Positions 1 to 5,495 of a stretch of DNA of 5,495 nt are shown here, one piece after another (position 1 is the stretch's first letter; each line of letters opens with the position of its first letter). A program made the position numbers and the translations under genes. The DNA is from Tissierellales bacterium. Lineage in GTDB: Bacteria > Bacillota > Clostridia > Tissierellales > Tissierellaceae. The notes below the pieces were generated by a model, which worked only from the letters and a program-made list of their open reading frames with translations, was not told the origin of the DNA and did not search any database. The stretch covers positions 1 through 5,495 of the forward strand of contig JASLBE010000016.1 of the NCBI GenBank assembly GCA_030146705.1, written 5' to 3'.

Positions 1-1323
1 TCAATGTTTGTAACATTAAATATTATAGAGTCTGATGTTTTACAAATACCCTTAATATTAACTTGTGTTGTTGCAGGTTTAATTGCATACTTCCATAATT
101 ATAAATGGGAAGATATCATTGGAGGAGTTTTATCAGGTATAGATGTGGCAGTAGAAGGGATTTTAATCCTTTTAATAATTGGTATGGTAATAGGCTCTTG
201 GATTGCAGCAGGAACTGTTCAAACTATTATAGTTTATGGACTAGAGCTTTTATCAGCTAAATGGTTTTTACCTATTGCTTTTCTTATAGCGTGCATAACT
301 TCCCTAGCTACTGGTAGTGCTTGGACTGCTGGAGGAACAGTAGGGGTAGCTTTAATGGGAATTGGTGTTGGACTAGGAGTAAATCCTGGGCATGTAGGTG
401 GAGCAATTGTTTCTGGTTGTTTTTTTGGAGACAAAATATCACCTATTTCAGATAATACCAATGTAGTTAGTGCTGCTATAGGGGTAGACTTATTTGATCA
501 CTGTAGACATACTATGTATACAGCTATACCAGGTGCTATTATATGCTTTATAATTTATTTTATTATGGGTCTGACTTCTGAAGTTAGTCAAATAGATAGT
601 AGTGTTGTAAATATGACTATAAACGGATTAAAGGACAATTTTTTCATTAGTCCAATACTAATATTACCAGCTATTTTAGTCATAGTTTGTTCTATATTAA
701 AAATACCATCAATAGCATCTCTTTTATTAGTAACCGGAGTTGGAGCAGTACTTGCTATGGTATTCCAACAAGAATCCTTAAATTCTTTATTTTCTATTTT
801 GTACTCAGGTTTTGTTGGCCAAACAGGTATCCTAGAAGTAGATAAGATAGTAACTAGAGGTGGGCTTACAAGTATGTTCTACAATACAACCATAGCCTTA
901 TCAGCCTTATCTTTATCTGGTATTCTAGAAAAAACAGGTATGTTAAATAGTGTCTTAAATGCACTACAACGATTCCTTAAAACTAGGTTGTCTATGGTCT
1001 TGACTACTATGGCTACTAGCTATATAACATTACTTGCTACAACAAGCCAACATATGTCTATGATAATACCTGGAAGAATGCTGGCACCAGTCTATGAAAA
1101 AAATAATTATAAGCTAGTTAACCTAAGTAGAACCTTAGCAGATTCTGGTGGTCTTTTAGATGCAATTACTCCTTGGAGTTTATCTGGAGTTTTTATGGCA
1201 GGATCCCTAGGAATATCTACTTTAACATATTTACCTTATGCATTTTTTGTTTTTATAGTCCCAATTATTGCAATATTCTATGCAGTAACAGGAATAGCAT
1301 TTCCAAAAGAAGAATTTAATTAA
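1..1323 (+). CDS. NhaC-family Na+/H+ antiporter-type membrane transporter, probably 5'-truncated by the window
   Basis: This is a polytopic inner-membrane secondary transporter of the NhaC family (ion transporter superfamily). Numbering from the first visible Met (base 4), residues 104-157 carry the family signature: GSAWTAGG, then GIGVGLG, then FFGDKISPISDNTN, with charged and polar residues inside membrane segments. The second-half counterpart, SRTLADSGGLLDAITPW followed by FMAGSLG, is at about 375-404. Hydrophobic helices fill the rest. The reading frame is open to base 1 and the first visible residues look like the end of a first helix. Family members are usually about 20-30 residues longer at the N-terminus, so the true start is probably upstream; Met at base 4 is not supported by any visible ribosome binding site. 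The gene ends 17 bases before the M20 hydrolase, suggesting co-transcription. Some NhaC relatives are predicted or shown to carry amino acids or malate/lactate rather than simply Na+ and H+, so the substrate is open. Family assignment is firm. Confidence 0.9.
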   Translation, partial: SMFVTLNIIESDVLQIPLILTCVVAGLIAYFHNYKWEDIIGGVLSGIDVAVEGILILLIIGMVIGSWIAAGTVQTIIVYGLELLSAKWFLPIAFLIACITSLATGSAWTAGGTVGVALMGIGVGLGVNPGHVGGAIVSGCFFGDKISPISDNTNVVSAAIGVDLFDHCRHTMYTAIPGAIICFIIYFIMGLTSEVSQIDSSVVNMTINGLKDNFFISPILILPAILVIVCSILKIPSIASLLLVTGVGAVLAMVFQQESLNSLFSILYSGFVGQTGILEVDKIVTRGGLTSMFYNTTIALSALSLSGILEKTGMLNSVLNALQRFLKTRLSMVLTTMATSYITLLATTSQHMSMIIPGRMLAPVYEKNNYKLVNLSRTLADSGGLLDAITPWSLSGVFMAGSLGISTLTYLPYAFFVFIVPIIAIFYAVTGIAFPKEEFN

Positions 1324-1340
1324 GAGATAGGAGTGTAGTT

Positions 1341-2522
1341 ATGATAGATAAAAAAGAATTAATAGAATTTACAGCTGATTTAGTTAAGGTAAAAAGTCCA
1401 TTTTTTGAAGAAGATGATATTACAGAATTCTTAAAAATATGGTTAAAAAATAATGATTTTGATTTTGATATCCATGAATATAAAGATGATAAAATTACTA
1501 AGTTTGAAGGAAAAAATATATTATGTGAAATAGATGGAGGAAACCCAGGACCTACTATATTATTTAATGGTCATATGGACACTGTTTTAGAAGCAGATGG
1601 TTGGACTGAAGATCCTTATGGTGGTAAAGTCGAAGATGGAAGGCTATATGGAATTGGAGCCTTAGACATGAAGTCTGGACTTGCAGCTATGCTTATGGCT
1701 GTAAAAGTTTTTAAACAAAACCATAAAAAATTTAATGGTAAGATTAAACTTCATGTTGTTTCTGACGAAGAAGGCCCTTTTGGTCTTGGAACAGATGCTA
1801 TTATAAATGATGGGCTATGCGAGGCTGATGTTGCAATAGTACCTGAACCATCTGCAGGTTTTTTAGGTAAAGACAATACTGTAGTTTGCCTAGGTGCTAG
1901 AGGGGGAGTTGTTTATACAGTTGAGATAACTGGAGTAAGTGCCCACGCAGCAACCCCAGAGCTTGGGATAAACGCTATAGTTGAAATGGCTAAGTTAATT
2001 GGTGAAATTGATAATATTGAGCCTATTGTTGATGAAAAATTAGGAAAATCCTCCATAGCTATTATAAATACTAAGGGTGGTGATTCTCCAGCAAGTACAG
2101 CAGACAAGGCTCAGTTTACAGTTTTTAAGCATATAGTTAGGAGAGAAAATAAAGAGACTATAAAAGAAGAAGTTTTTGCTTGTGCCGATAAAGCTGGTGT
2201 TGATAGAAGTAGGATAAAAATTACTTTTAGGGAAGCCCCTTCAAAAGGAACAGAATTATTTTTACCGTATGTTTGTGACGAAAACAATAAGTATATTAAA
2301 GATTTTCTCAACGTATCTAGTTCAATCGATCCTACTACAGAAATAGATTACTTTCCAAGTATGGGTGACTTTAACTACCTGGGATCTAGGACAGAAATAC
2401 CAACAATAGTTTTTGGACCTACAGGGAAAAAATTCCATTCTTCTGATGAGTATGTAGACCTAGAATCATTGGTTACTGTAACAGAAATAATGTATGCTTA
2501 TTTAGAAAAAATATTATTATAA
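1341..2522 (+). CDS. M20-family metallopeptidase / amidohydrolase (ArgE/DapE/CPG2 type)
   Basis: This is a cytosolic (no signal peptide) co-catalytic di-zinc hydrolase of 393 residues, the usual family length. M20 enzymes cleave amide bonds of N-acyl amino acids, short peptides or succinyl-diaminopimelate. The expected metal site is complete: His78 and Asp80 in GHMDTV, bridging Asp109 in GALDMKSG, the Glu143-Glu144 pair in SDEEGP (catalytic base and ligand), Glu169 in VPEPS, and His366 in KKFHSSDE. A dimerisation lid domain is inserted at about residues 185-295, with the conserved GVSAHAA (His202) of dimeric members. The ATG start is supported by AGGAG at 1329-1333, seven bases upstream. It follows the NhaC-type gene by 17 bases and is followed by a strong terminator, so it is the last gene of its unit. 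The neighbours (OCD-family enzyme, amino-acid-type transporter family) fit an N-acyl amino acid or dipeptide substrate. The sequence alone does not separate ArgE, DapE and peptidase activity, so no symbol is given. Confidence 0.93.
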   Translation: MIDKKELIEFTADLVKVKSPFFEEDDITEFLKIWLKNNDFDFDIHEYKDDKITKFEGKNILCEIDGGNPGPTILFNGHMDTVLEADGWTEDPYGGKVEDGRLYGIGALDMKSGLAAMLMAVKVFKQNHKKFNGKIKLHVVSDEEGPFGLGTDAIINDGLCEADVAIVPEPSAGFLGKDNTVVCLGARGGVVYTVEITGVSAHAATPELGINAIVEMAKLIGEIDNIEPIVDEKLGKSSIAIINTKGGDSPASTADKAQFTVFKHIVRRENKETIKEEVFACADKAGVDRSRIKITFREAPSKGTELFLPYVCDENNKYIKDFLNVSSSIDPTTEIDYFPSMGDFNYLGSRTEIPTIVFGPTGKKFHSSDEYVDLESLVTVTEIMYAYLEKILL

Positions 2523-2534
2523 TAAATATATATT

Positions 2535-2565
2535 AAGCTAGGAGGTTTCCTCCTAGCTTTTTTTT
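2535..2565 (+). terminator. Strong rho-independent terminator after the M20 gene
   Basis: A perfect 11-bp stem (AAGCTAGGAGG at 2535-2545 pairing with CCTCCTAGCTT at 2549-2559) closes a three-base TTT loop. It runs into eight T's at 2558-2565. It lies 13 bases after the M20 stop codon and separates that unit from the regulator operon, whose -35 box begins 13 bases further on. This is directly visible and fits the classical intrinsic terminator model. The left arm contains an AGGAGG that resembles a ribosome binding site, but no start codon follows at usable distance. Confidence 0.95.
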
Positions 2566-2578
2566 ATGGAGAAATTTA

Positions 2579-2607
2579 TTGACAAAAAATATAAGAGGAT
2601 ATATTAT
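2579..2607 (+). promoter_or_regulatory. Near-consensus sigma-A promoter of the trmB-like/OCD/GRP operon
   Basis: A perfect -35 box TTGACA (2579-2584) is followed by a 17-base spacer and a -10 box TATTAT (2602-2607), which has one mismatch to TATAAT. Transcription would be expected to start at about 2613-2616, leaving a short leader of roughly 35 bases before the regulator's start codon. No other comparable promoter is seen between the upstream terminator and the end of the transporter gene, so all three genes probably depend on it. A promoter this close to consensus would be expected to be strong unless repressed, which fits the dyad lying directly over its start site. Confidence 0.85.
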
Positions 2608-2630
2608 AGTAGTTACTAAAAGTAGCAACT
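2608..2630 (+). promoter_or_regulatory. Candidate TrmB-type operator (dyad with TACT-N3-AGTA) over the transcription start
   Basis: Immediately after the -10 box there is an imperfect inverted repeat, AGTTACTA (2611-2618) against TAGCAACT (2623-2630), matching at seven of eight positions around a four-base centre. Within it lies TACT-AAA-AGTA (2614-2624). As I recall, this is the TACTNNNAGTA form described for the TrmB operator of hyperthermophilic archaea. A further AGTA at 2608-2611 forms a second small dyad, TAGTA-N2-TACTA, at 2607-2618, so three AGTA/TACT half-sites sit in 17 bases. The position would block RNA polymerase, and the first gene downstream encodes a TrmB-family protein. The repeat is directly visible; binding and autorepression are inferred. 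Confidence 0.6.
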
Positions 2631-2648
2631 ATATGTAAGGAGGTAAAA

Positions 2649-3449
2649 ATGCAACTAATTAATAGTTTAAAAGAAATGCAATTTAGTGAACCAGAAGCCA
2701 AAATATATATAACTTTGTTAAAATATGGGGCCTCTACTGGATATGAGATTAGTAAGTATTCAGGTGTTCCTAGGTCAAAAATATATAACCATCTTGAAAA
2801 ATTAGTTAGGGAGGGTGCTTTAGAAACTTCAACCACAGAAAAAACCACCCTCTATAAAGCTATTAGTCCCGAAGACTTAATTGACTTAACTAAGGCAAGT
2901 ATGGACAAAACTCTAAAATCTTTTGAGTACCTTGCTTCAAACTTACCTGAAATAGAAAATAATAGTGGGATTTGGGAAATTGAAGGTTATGATAGGTTGA
3001 TTTTAAAGGCTAGGGAAATTATTGAAAATACAGAGGAATCTTTATATATACAAATTTGGACTAATGAGTTAACTAATGATTTAACAGATGTAATAAATGA
3101 GAAACTCAATAGCCTAGAAAAGTCTGTTGTAATTTTATATGATGAAAAACAAGAGTATAAAACAAATTTAAAGAAGTTCTTTTCCCATGGTTTTGAAATG
3201 GAAAGATTAGAAGATATGAAGCATAGATGGATTACTATAATATCAGATGAAAGTATCCTTTTATATTCTGGAATTTTATTTAATAATGAAGTTTCTGGAA
3301 TTTACACAGAAAATAAAATCTTATCATTTTTTGCCAAGGAATATGTCCAGCATGATGCTTATTGTTTAAAGTTAATAGATAAGTTTCGTGGTGAATTAAC
3401 AAAAGAATATGGAAAAGGATTAAAGGAAATTAGAAATATATATGACTAA
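2649..3449 (+). CDS. TrmB-family transcriptional regulator (winged HTH plus PLD-like effector domain)
   Basis: This is a cytosolic DNA-binding regulator of 266 residues. Residues 1-75 form a TrmB-type winged helix: LINSLKEMQFSEPEAKIY opens the domain, TGYEISKYSGVPRSKIYNHLEKL (about 30-52) is the helix-turn-helix with its recognition helix, and a wing ends in LYKAISPEDL. A helical linker (about 76-105) likely supports dimerisation. Residues 106-245 resemble the PLD-like domain found in the middle of TrmB proteins (GYDRLILKAREII, SLYIQIW, then HRWITIISDESILLYSG), where the family usually senses a small ligand and lacks the paired catalytic HKD motifs. No such pair is seen here. The long C-terminal sugar-binding extension of archaeal TrmB is absent, so a sugar effector should not be assumed. 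The ATG start is fixed by AAGGAGGT (2637-2644), four bases upstream. It leads the operon under a dyad-containing promoter, and the OCD-family gene follows after 25 bases. It probably controls its own operon; whether it represses or activates is inferred. Confidence 0.88.
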   Translation: MQLINSLKEMQFSEPEAKIYITLLKYGASTGYEISKYSGVPRSKIYNHLEKLVREGALETSTTEKTTLYKAISPEDLIDLTKASMDKTLKSFEYLASNLPEIENNSGIWEIEGYDRLILKAREIIENTEESLYIQIWTNELTNDLTDVINEKLNSLEKSVVILYDEKQEYKTNLKKFFSHGFEMERLEDMKHRWITIISDESILLYSGILFNNEVSGIYTENKILSFFAKEYVQHDAYCLKLIDKFRGELTKEYGKGLKEIRNIYD

Positions 3450-3474
3450 TATTATTAAATAAAAAGGAGAAATT

Positions 3475-4470
3475 ATGGATATTTTAGTTTTAAATGAAAA
3501 TCAAATGAAGGAAGTTATAAGTATAAAAGAGGCTATAGATAGCAATAAAATAGCCTTAAAGGCGTATTCTAATAATGAGGGAGACATACCATTAAGATCT
3601 AATTTAGACATTGAAAACTTTAATGGACAAAGCTTATATATGCCAGGTTATTTAGCTTCTCAAAATGCTTTAGGTATAAAATTAGTTAGTGTCTACCCAG
3701 AAAATAGAAAAAAAGGACTTTTAGCAGTTCCATCCTTAATGCTATTAGTTGATGATGAAACTGGTTTTCCTAATTGTATAATGGATGGAACATATTTAAC
3801 CCAATTAAGGACAGGAGCCATTTCAGGCAGTGCAACTGATATTTTATCTAGGAAAGATAGTAGCGTTTTCACCCTTATTGGGACAGGTGGACAAGGCGCC
3901 TTACAATTAGAAGCTGTTTTAGCTGTTAGGGACATAAAAACTGCCTATGTTTTTGATATTAATGAAGAGAATATGAAACATTTCGCTAGCAAGATGCAAA
4001 AGGAATTGGGAGAAAAGTATAAGGTTGAAATTAAAGAAGCCTTTGACCTTGAAGAAGCAATTAGACAGTCCGATATAATAACCTCTGTTACTACAGCTAG
4101 AGAAAAAACCTTTGATGCTAGCTGGGTAAAACCTGGTAGTCATATTAATGGTGTTGGGTCATATACACCTGAAATGTCCGAAATAGATGGAAATCTTATA
4201 ATTAAAGCTGATAAGGTTTACTGCGATACTAAGGATGCGGTTATTGAAAGTGGAGATTTTGTTAAACTTATTGATAAAGGTTTATTTAAGAAAGAAGATA
4301 TAACAGGTGAATTAGGCGAAGTTCTTTTAGGTAAAATTCCATCTAGGGAAAACGATGAAGAGATTAGCTTTTTTGAAACTACTGGAAATGCAATTTTTGA
4401 TATTACTGCTGCTAAAAAAATATATGACCTAGCTAAAAATAAGAATATAGCTACAAGCATTACTATTTAA
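3475..4470 (+). CDS. Ornithine cyclodeaminase / mu-crystallin family NAD(P)-dependent oxidoreductase
   Basis: This cytosolic Rossmann-fold enzyme has 331 residues, typical of the OCD/mu-crystallin family. The family includes ornithine and lysine cyclodeaminases, alanine dehydrogenase, ketimine/pyrroline-2-carboxylate reductases and diamino-acid biosynthesis enzymes. Visible family features are Arg41 (PLRSN), Lys69 (LGIKLVS), Arg112 in LTQLRTGAISG, the dinucleotide-binding GTGGQG at 136-141, and Asp161 ending strand two (VFDIN), which suggests NAD(H) preference. The substrate domain is formed by the N-terminal part and the C-terminal helix. The loop NGVGSYTPEM (225-234) replaces the GGDCPGKTE-type loop recalled from Pseudomonas ornithine cyclodeaminase, so its catalytic Asp (about 228) appears to be Tyr or Ser here. 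The segment before YMPGY also lacks the Glu near position 56. Ornithine cyclisation is therefore doubtful; an imine reductase or amino acid dehydrogenase is likelier. The start is supported by AGGAGA (3465-3470) before ATG. It is the middle gene of a three-gene operon. Confidence 0.9.
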   Translation: MDILVLNENQMKEVISIKEAIDSNKIALKAYSNNEGDIPLRSNLDIENFNGQSLYMPGYLASQNALGIKLVSVYPENRKKGLLAVPSLMLLVDDETGFPNCIMDGTYLTQLRTGAISGSATDILSRKDSSVFTLIGTGGQGALQLEAVLAVRDIKTAYVFDINEENMKHFASKMQKELGEKYKVEIKEAFDLEEAIRQSDIITSVTTAREKTFDASWVKPGSHINGVGSYTPEMSEIDGNLIIKADKVYCDTKDAVIESGDFVKLIDKGLFKKEDITGELGEVLLGKIPSRENDEEISFFETTGNAIFDITAAKKIYDLAKNKNIATSITI

Positions 4471-4473
4471 GAC

Positions 4474-4480
4474 AAGGGGA
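4474..4480 (+). promoter_or_regulatory. Ribosome binding site that decides a GTG start
   Basis: AAGGGGA lies eight bases before the GTG at 4489, the only initiation codon in frame with the transporter. A closer ATG at 4484 is out of frame and opens only nine codons (stop at 4511-4513). It also sits just three bases from the purine-rich site, which is too close for good initiation. The site departs from AGGAGG by one base and is weaker than those of the two upstream genes, so translation of the membrane protein is probably set lower. Confidence 0.7.
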
Positions 4481-4488
4481 TTAATGCA

Positions 4489-5346
4489 GTGGAAAATATT
4501 TTATTTGGATTAATACCTGCTATAATGTGGGGAATACAACCTATAATTATGACTAAAATAGGTAGTAAATCTACAAAAAAAGTAATCGGTATGGCCCTGG
4601 GTATATTTTTATCATCTTTAATAATTGGAATCTTTAAAAAACCTAGTAATTGGACTTTGTTTCTTCTTAGTATTTCTTTTATAGATGGTTTGGCCTTAAG
4701 TTTCGGCCTTATGAATCAAATTAAGGGACTAGAACTATTAGGAGTATCTAAGGGAACACCTATTTCTACAGGTACTCAACTTGTAGGTGCTAGTTTAGTA
4801 GCTGCTATATTTTTTAAGGAATGGACAAGTTTTTACCAGTATTCATTAGGAATTCTAGCTAATATTTTAATAATACTAGGCGTTGCCATGACAGCTTATA
4901 AAGAGAAAAATCAAAAGCATACAAATATAAAATTAGGTGTTTTAACCTTAATTGCCTCTTCAACTGGTTTTATTTTATATACAGTTATTTTAAGAGTATT
5001 TAATATAGAAATATGGGATGCTCTAATACCACAAGGGCTAGGTATGCTAATAGGTTCTTATCTTTTAGCTAGAAAAAATGATAAGCATTTATTTACTTTA
5101 AATAGTTTTAAACATATTATAACAGGATTTATATTTGCTATGGGAAATTTAACTCTTATGATTTCTAATAATCTAAATGGTTTAGCTATTGGGTTTACAT
5201 TGACTCAAATGAATGTTGTAATAGCTACCATAGGAGGACTGGTTATTTTAAAAGAAGATAGGTCAAACAAGGAAATACAATTAACAATTTTAGGTCTTAT
5301 ACTAGTAGTTGTAGGTGGTATTTTAATAGGTATTACTAAGGGATGA
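4489..5346 (+). CDS. GRP-family (GlcU/RbsU-like) transporter, drug/metabolite transporter superfamily
   Basis: This is a ten-helix inner-membrane carrier of 285 residues, the normal length for the glucose/ribose porter family within the DMT superfamily. Family marks are PAIMWGIQP in helix 1 (10-18), DGLALSFGLMNQIKG (66-80), GVSKGTPISTGTQLVG (85-100) followed by FFKEWTS (108-114), and WDALIPQGLGM (176-186). The C-terminal half repeats the pattern, with TQMNVVIATIGGLVILKED (239-257) mirroring the QLVGASL...FFKEW element, as expected of the internal duplication. Translation starts at GTG, 18 bases after the OCD-family stop. Named members take up glucose or ribose by proton symport, but no sugar-metabolism gene is present. 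In an operon with a TrmB regulator and an amino/imino-acid enzyme, the substrate may be an amino acid or related metabolite; this is inference. The last codons and the TGA stop form part of the terminator hairpin. Confidence 0.87.
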   Translation: MENILFGLIPAIMWGIQPIIMTKIGSKSTKKVIGMALGIFLSSLIIGIFKKPSNWTLFLLSISFIDGLALSFGLMNQIKGLELLGVSKGTPISTGTQLVGASLVAAIFFKEWTSFYQYSLGILANILIILGVAMTAYKEKNQKHTNIKLGVLTLIASSTGFILYTVILRVFNIEIWDALIPQGLGMLIGSYLLARKNDKHLFTLNSFKHIITGFIFAMGNLTLMISNNLNGLAIGFTLTQMNVVIATIGGLVILKEDRSNKEIQLTILGLILVVVGGILIGITKG

Positions 5347-5376
5347 TGGCTTTAACCATTATCCCTTATATCTTTT
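5338..5376 (+). terminator. Rho-independent terminator overlapping the transporter stop codon
   Basis: AAGGGATGATGG (5338-5349) pairs with CCATTATCCCTT (5356-5367) through 12 pairs, one of them G-U, around a six-base loop CTTTAA. The tail (TTATATCTTTT) is T-rich but interrupted, so it is weaker than the terminator at 2535-2565. The left arm covers the final Lys and Gly codons and the TGA of the transporter gene. Ribosomes reaching the stop would cover this arm, which could couple termination efficiency to translation. Confidence 0.75.
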
Positions 5377-5461
5377 AAAATAATTTTTTAATTCTCAGTA
5401 TTAAAAATTCTTTTAATTATATGAATTTTATGGTAAACTTGTTATAGTCGAATCATCATTC

Positions 5462-5491
5462 TTGATGTCCAGGGCTTATAATAATTATAAA
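5462..5491 (+). promoter_or_regulatory. Tentative promoter in the AT-rich 3' intergenic stretch
   Basis: TTGATG (5462-5467) and TATAAA (5486-5491) are 18 bases apart and could form a sigma-A promoter for a gene beyond the window. A perfect TATAAT occurs at 5477-5482 but has no -35 partner at proper distance. TATAGT (5443-5448) and an extended -10-like TGG-TAAACT (5431-5439) are also present without good -35 boxes. In such AT-rich DNA these matches arise easily by chance. The rest of 5377-5495 shows no ORF with a ribosome binding site and no recognisable RNA. Confidence 0.3.
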
Positions 5492-5495
5492 ATGG

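Noticed and set aside
234..461. Open frame of 75 codons on the minus strand within the NhaC-type gene
   Set aside because: It is antisense to a strongly conserved family signature, has no ribosome binding site and shows low-complexity proline-rich translation; it is a shadow of the real gene.
2472..2482. Perfect short palindrome GTTAC-T-GTAAC in the 3' part of the M20 gene, resembling the dyad near the operon promoter
   Set aside because: It lies inside conserved coding sequence, lacks the TACT-N3-AGTA arrangement, and is short enough to occur by chance.
2576..2848. Minus-strand open frame of 90 codons covering the regulator's promoter and N-terminus
   Set aside because: It overlaps a near-consensus promoter and a clear winged-helix coding region, and its translation resembles no family I know.
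3693..4460. Three minus-strand open frames inside the OCD-family gene
   Set aside because: They are antisense to conserved Rossmann-fold coding sequence and none has start signals; they reflect AT-rich composition.
5377..5495. Possible riboswitch or T-box leader in the 3' intergenic stretch
   Set aside because: No conserved T-box sequence, specifier-like stem or known riboswitch core is visible; only weak promoter-like elements and AT-rich DNA.
1..5495. CRISPR array, tRNA/rRNA, insertion sequence, toxin-antitoxin or phage-defence genes
   Set aside because: No spaced direct repeats, cloverleaf structures, transposase or defence domains were found on either strand; the five genes account for nearly all of the window.

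Overview
The window is strongly AT-rich, with tightly packed genes all on the + strand. It has strong AGGAGG-type ribosome binding sites, arginine encoded mostly by AGA/AGG, abundant ATA/TTA/CTA codons, TAA as the main stop and T-tailed hairpin terminators. This points to a low-GC Gram-positive bacterium (Bacillota, clostridial or tissierellial type). The assignment is inferred from composition and gene style; there is no rRNA or marker gene to confirm it.

Region 1 (1-2565) is the end of a transcription unit. It holds an NhaC-family sodium/proton-type antiporter whose N-terminus probably lies before the window, then, 17 bases later, an M20-family zinc amidohydrolase (ArgE/DapE/carboxypeptidase type). 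The unit closes with a textbook rho-independent terminator: an 11-bp perfect stem and eight T's.

Region 2 (2579-5376) is a complete, self-contained operon. A near-consensus sigma-A promoter (TTGACA, 17 bases, TATTAT) starts only 13 bases after the terminator. The predicted transcription start is overlapped by a dyad containing TACT-N3-AGTA, the form recalled for archaeal TrmB operators. The first gene encodes a TrmB-family regulator (winged helix plus PLD-like effector domain), so autoregulation is the obvious reading. Next come an ornithine-cyclodeaminase/mu-crystallin family NAD(P)-dependent enzyme and a ten-helix GRP-family (GlcU/RbsU-like) transporter of the drug/metabolite transporter superfamily. 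The operon ends in a hairpin that includes the transporter's stop codon.

Region 3 (5377-5495) is AT-rich, without a recognisable gene, and has weak promoter-like elements probably serving a gene beyond the window.

Taken together, the genes look like a small regulated module for handling an amino-acid-like compound: two transporters, a deacylase/peptidase that could free an amino acid, and an OCD-family enzyme acting on an amino or imino acid. The substrate cannot be read from the sequence. The OCD-family protein appears to lack acidic residues associated with true ornithine cyclodeaminase, so proline synthesis from ornithine is not the likely role. All families are known; the least described aspects are the pathway and the bacterial TrmB operator.
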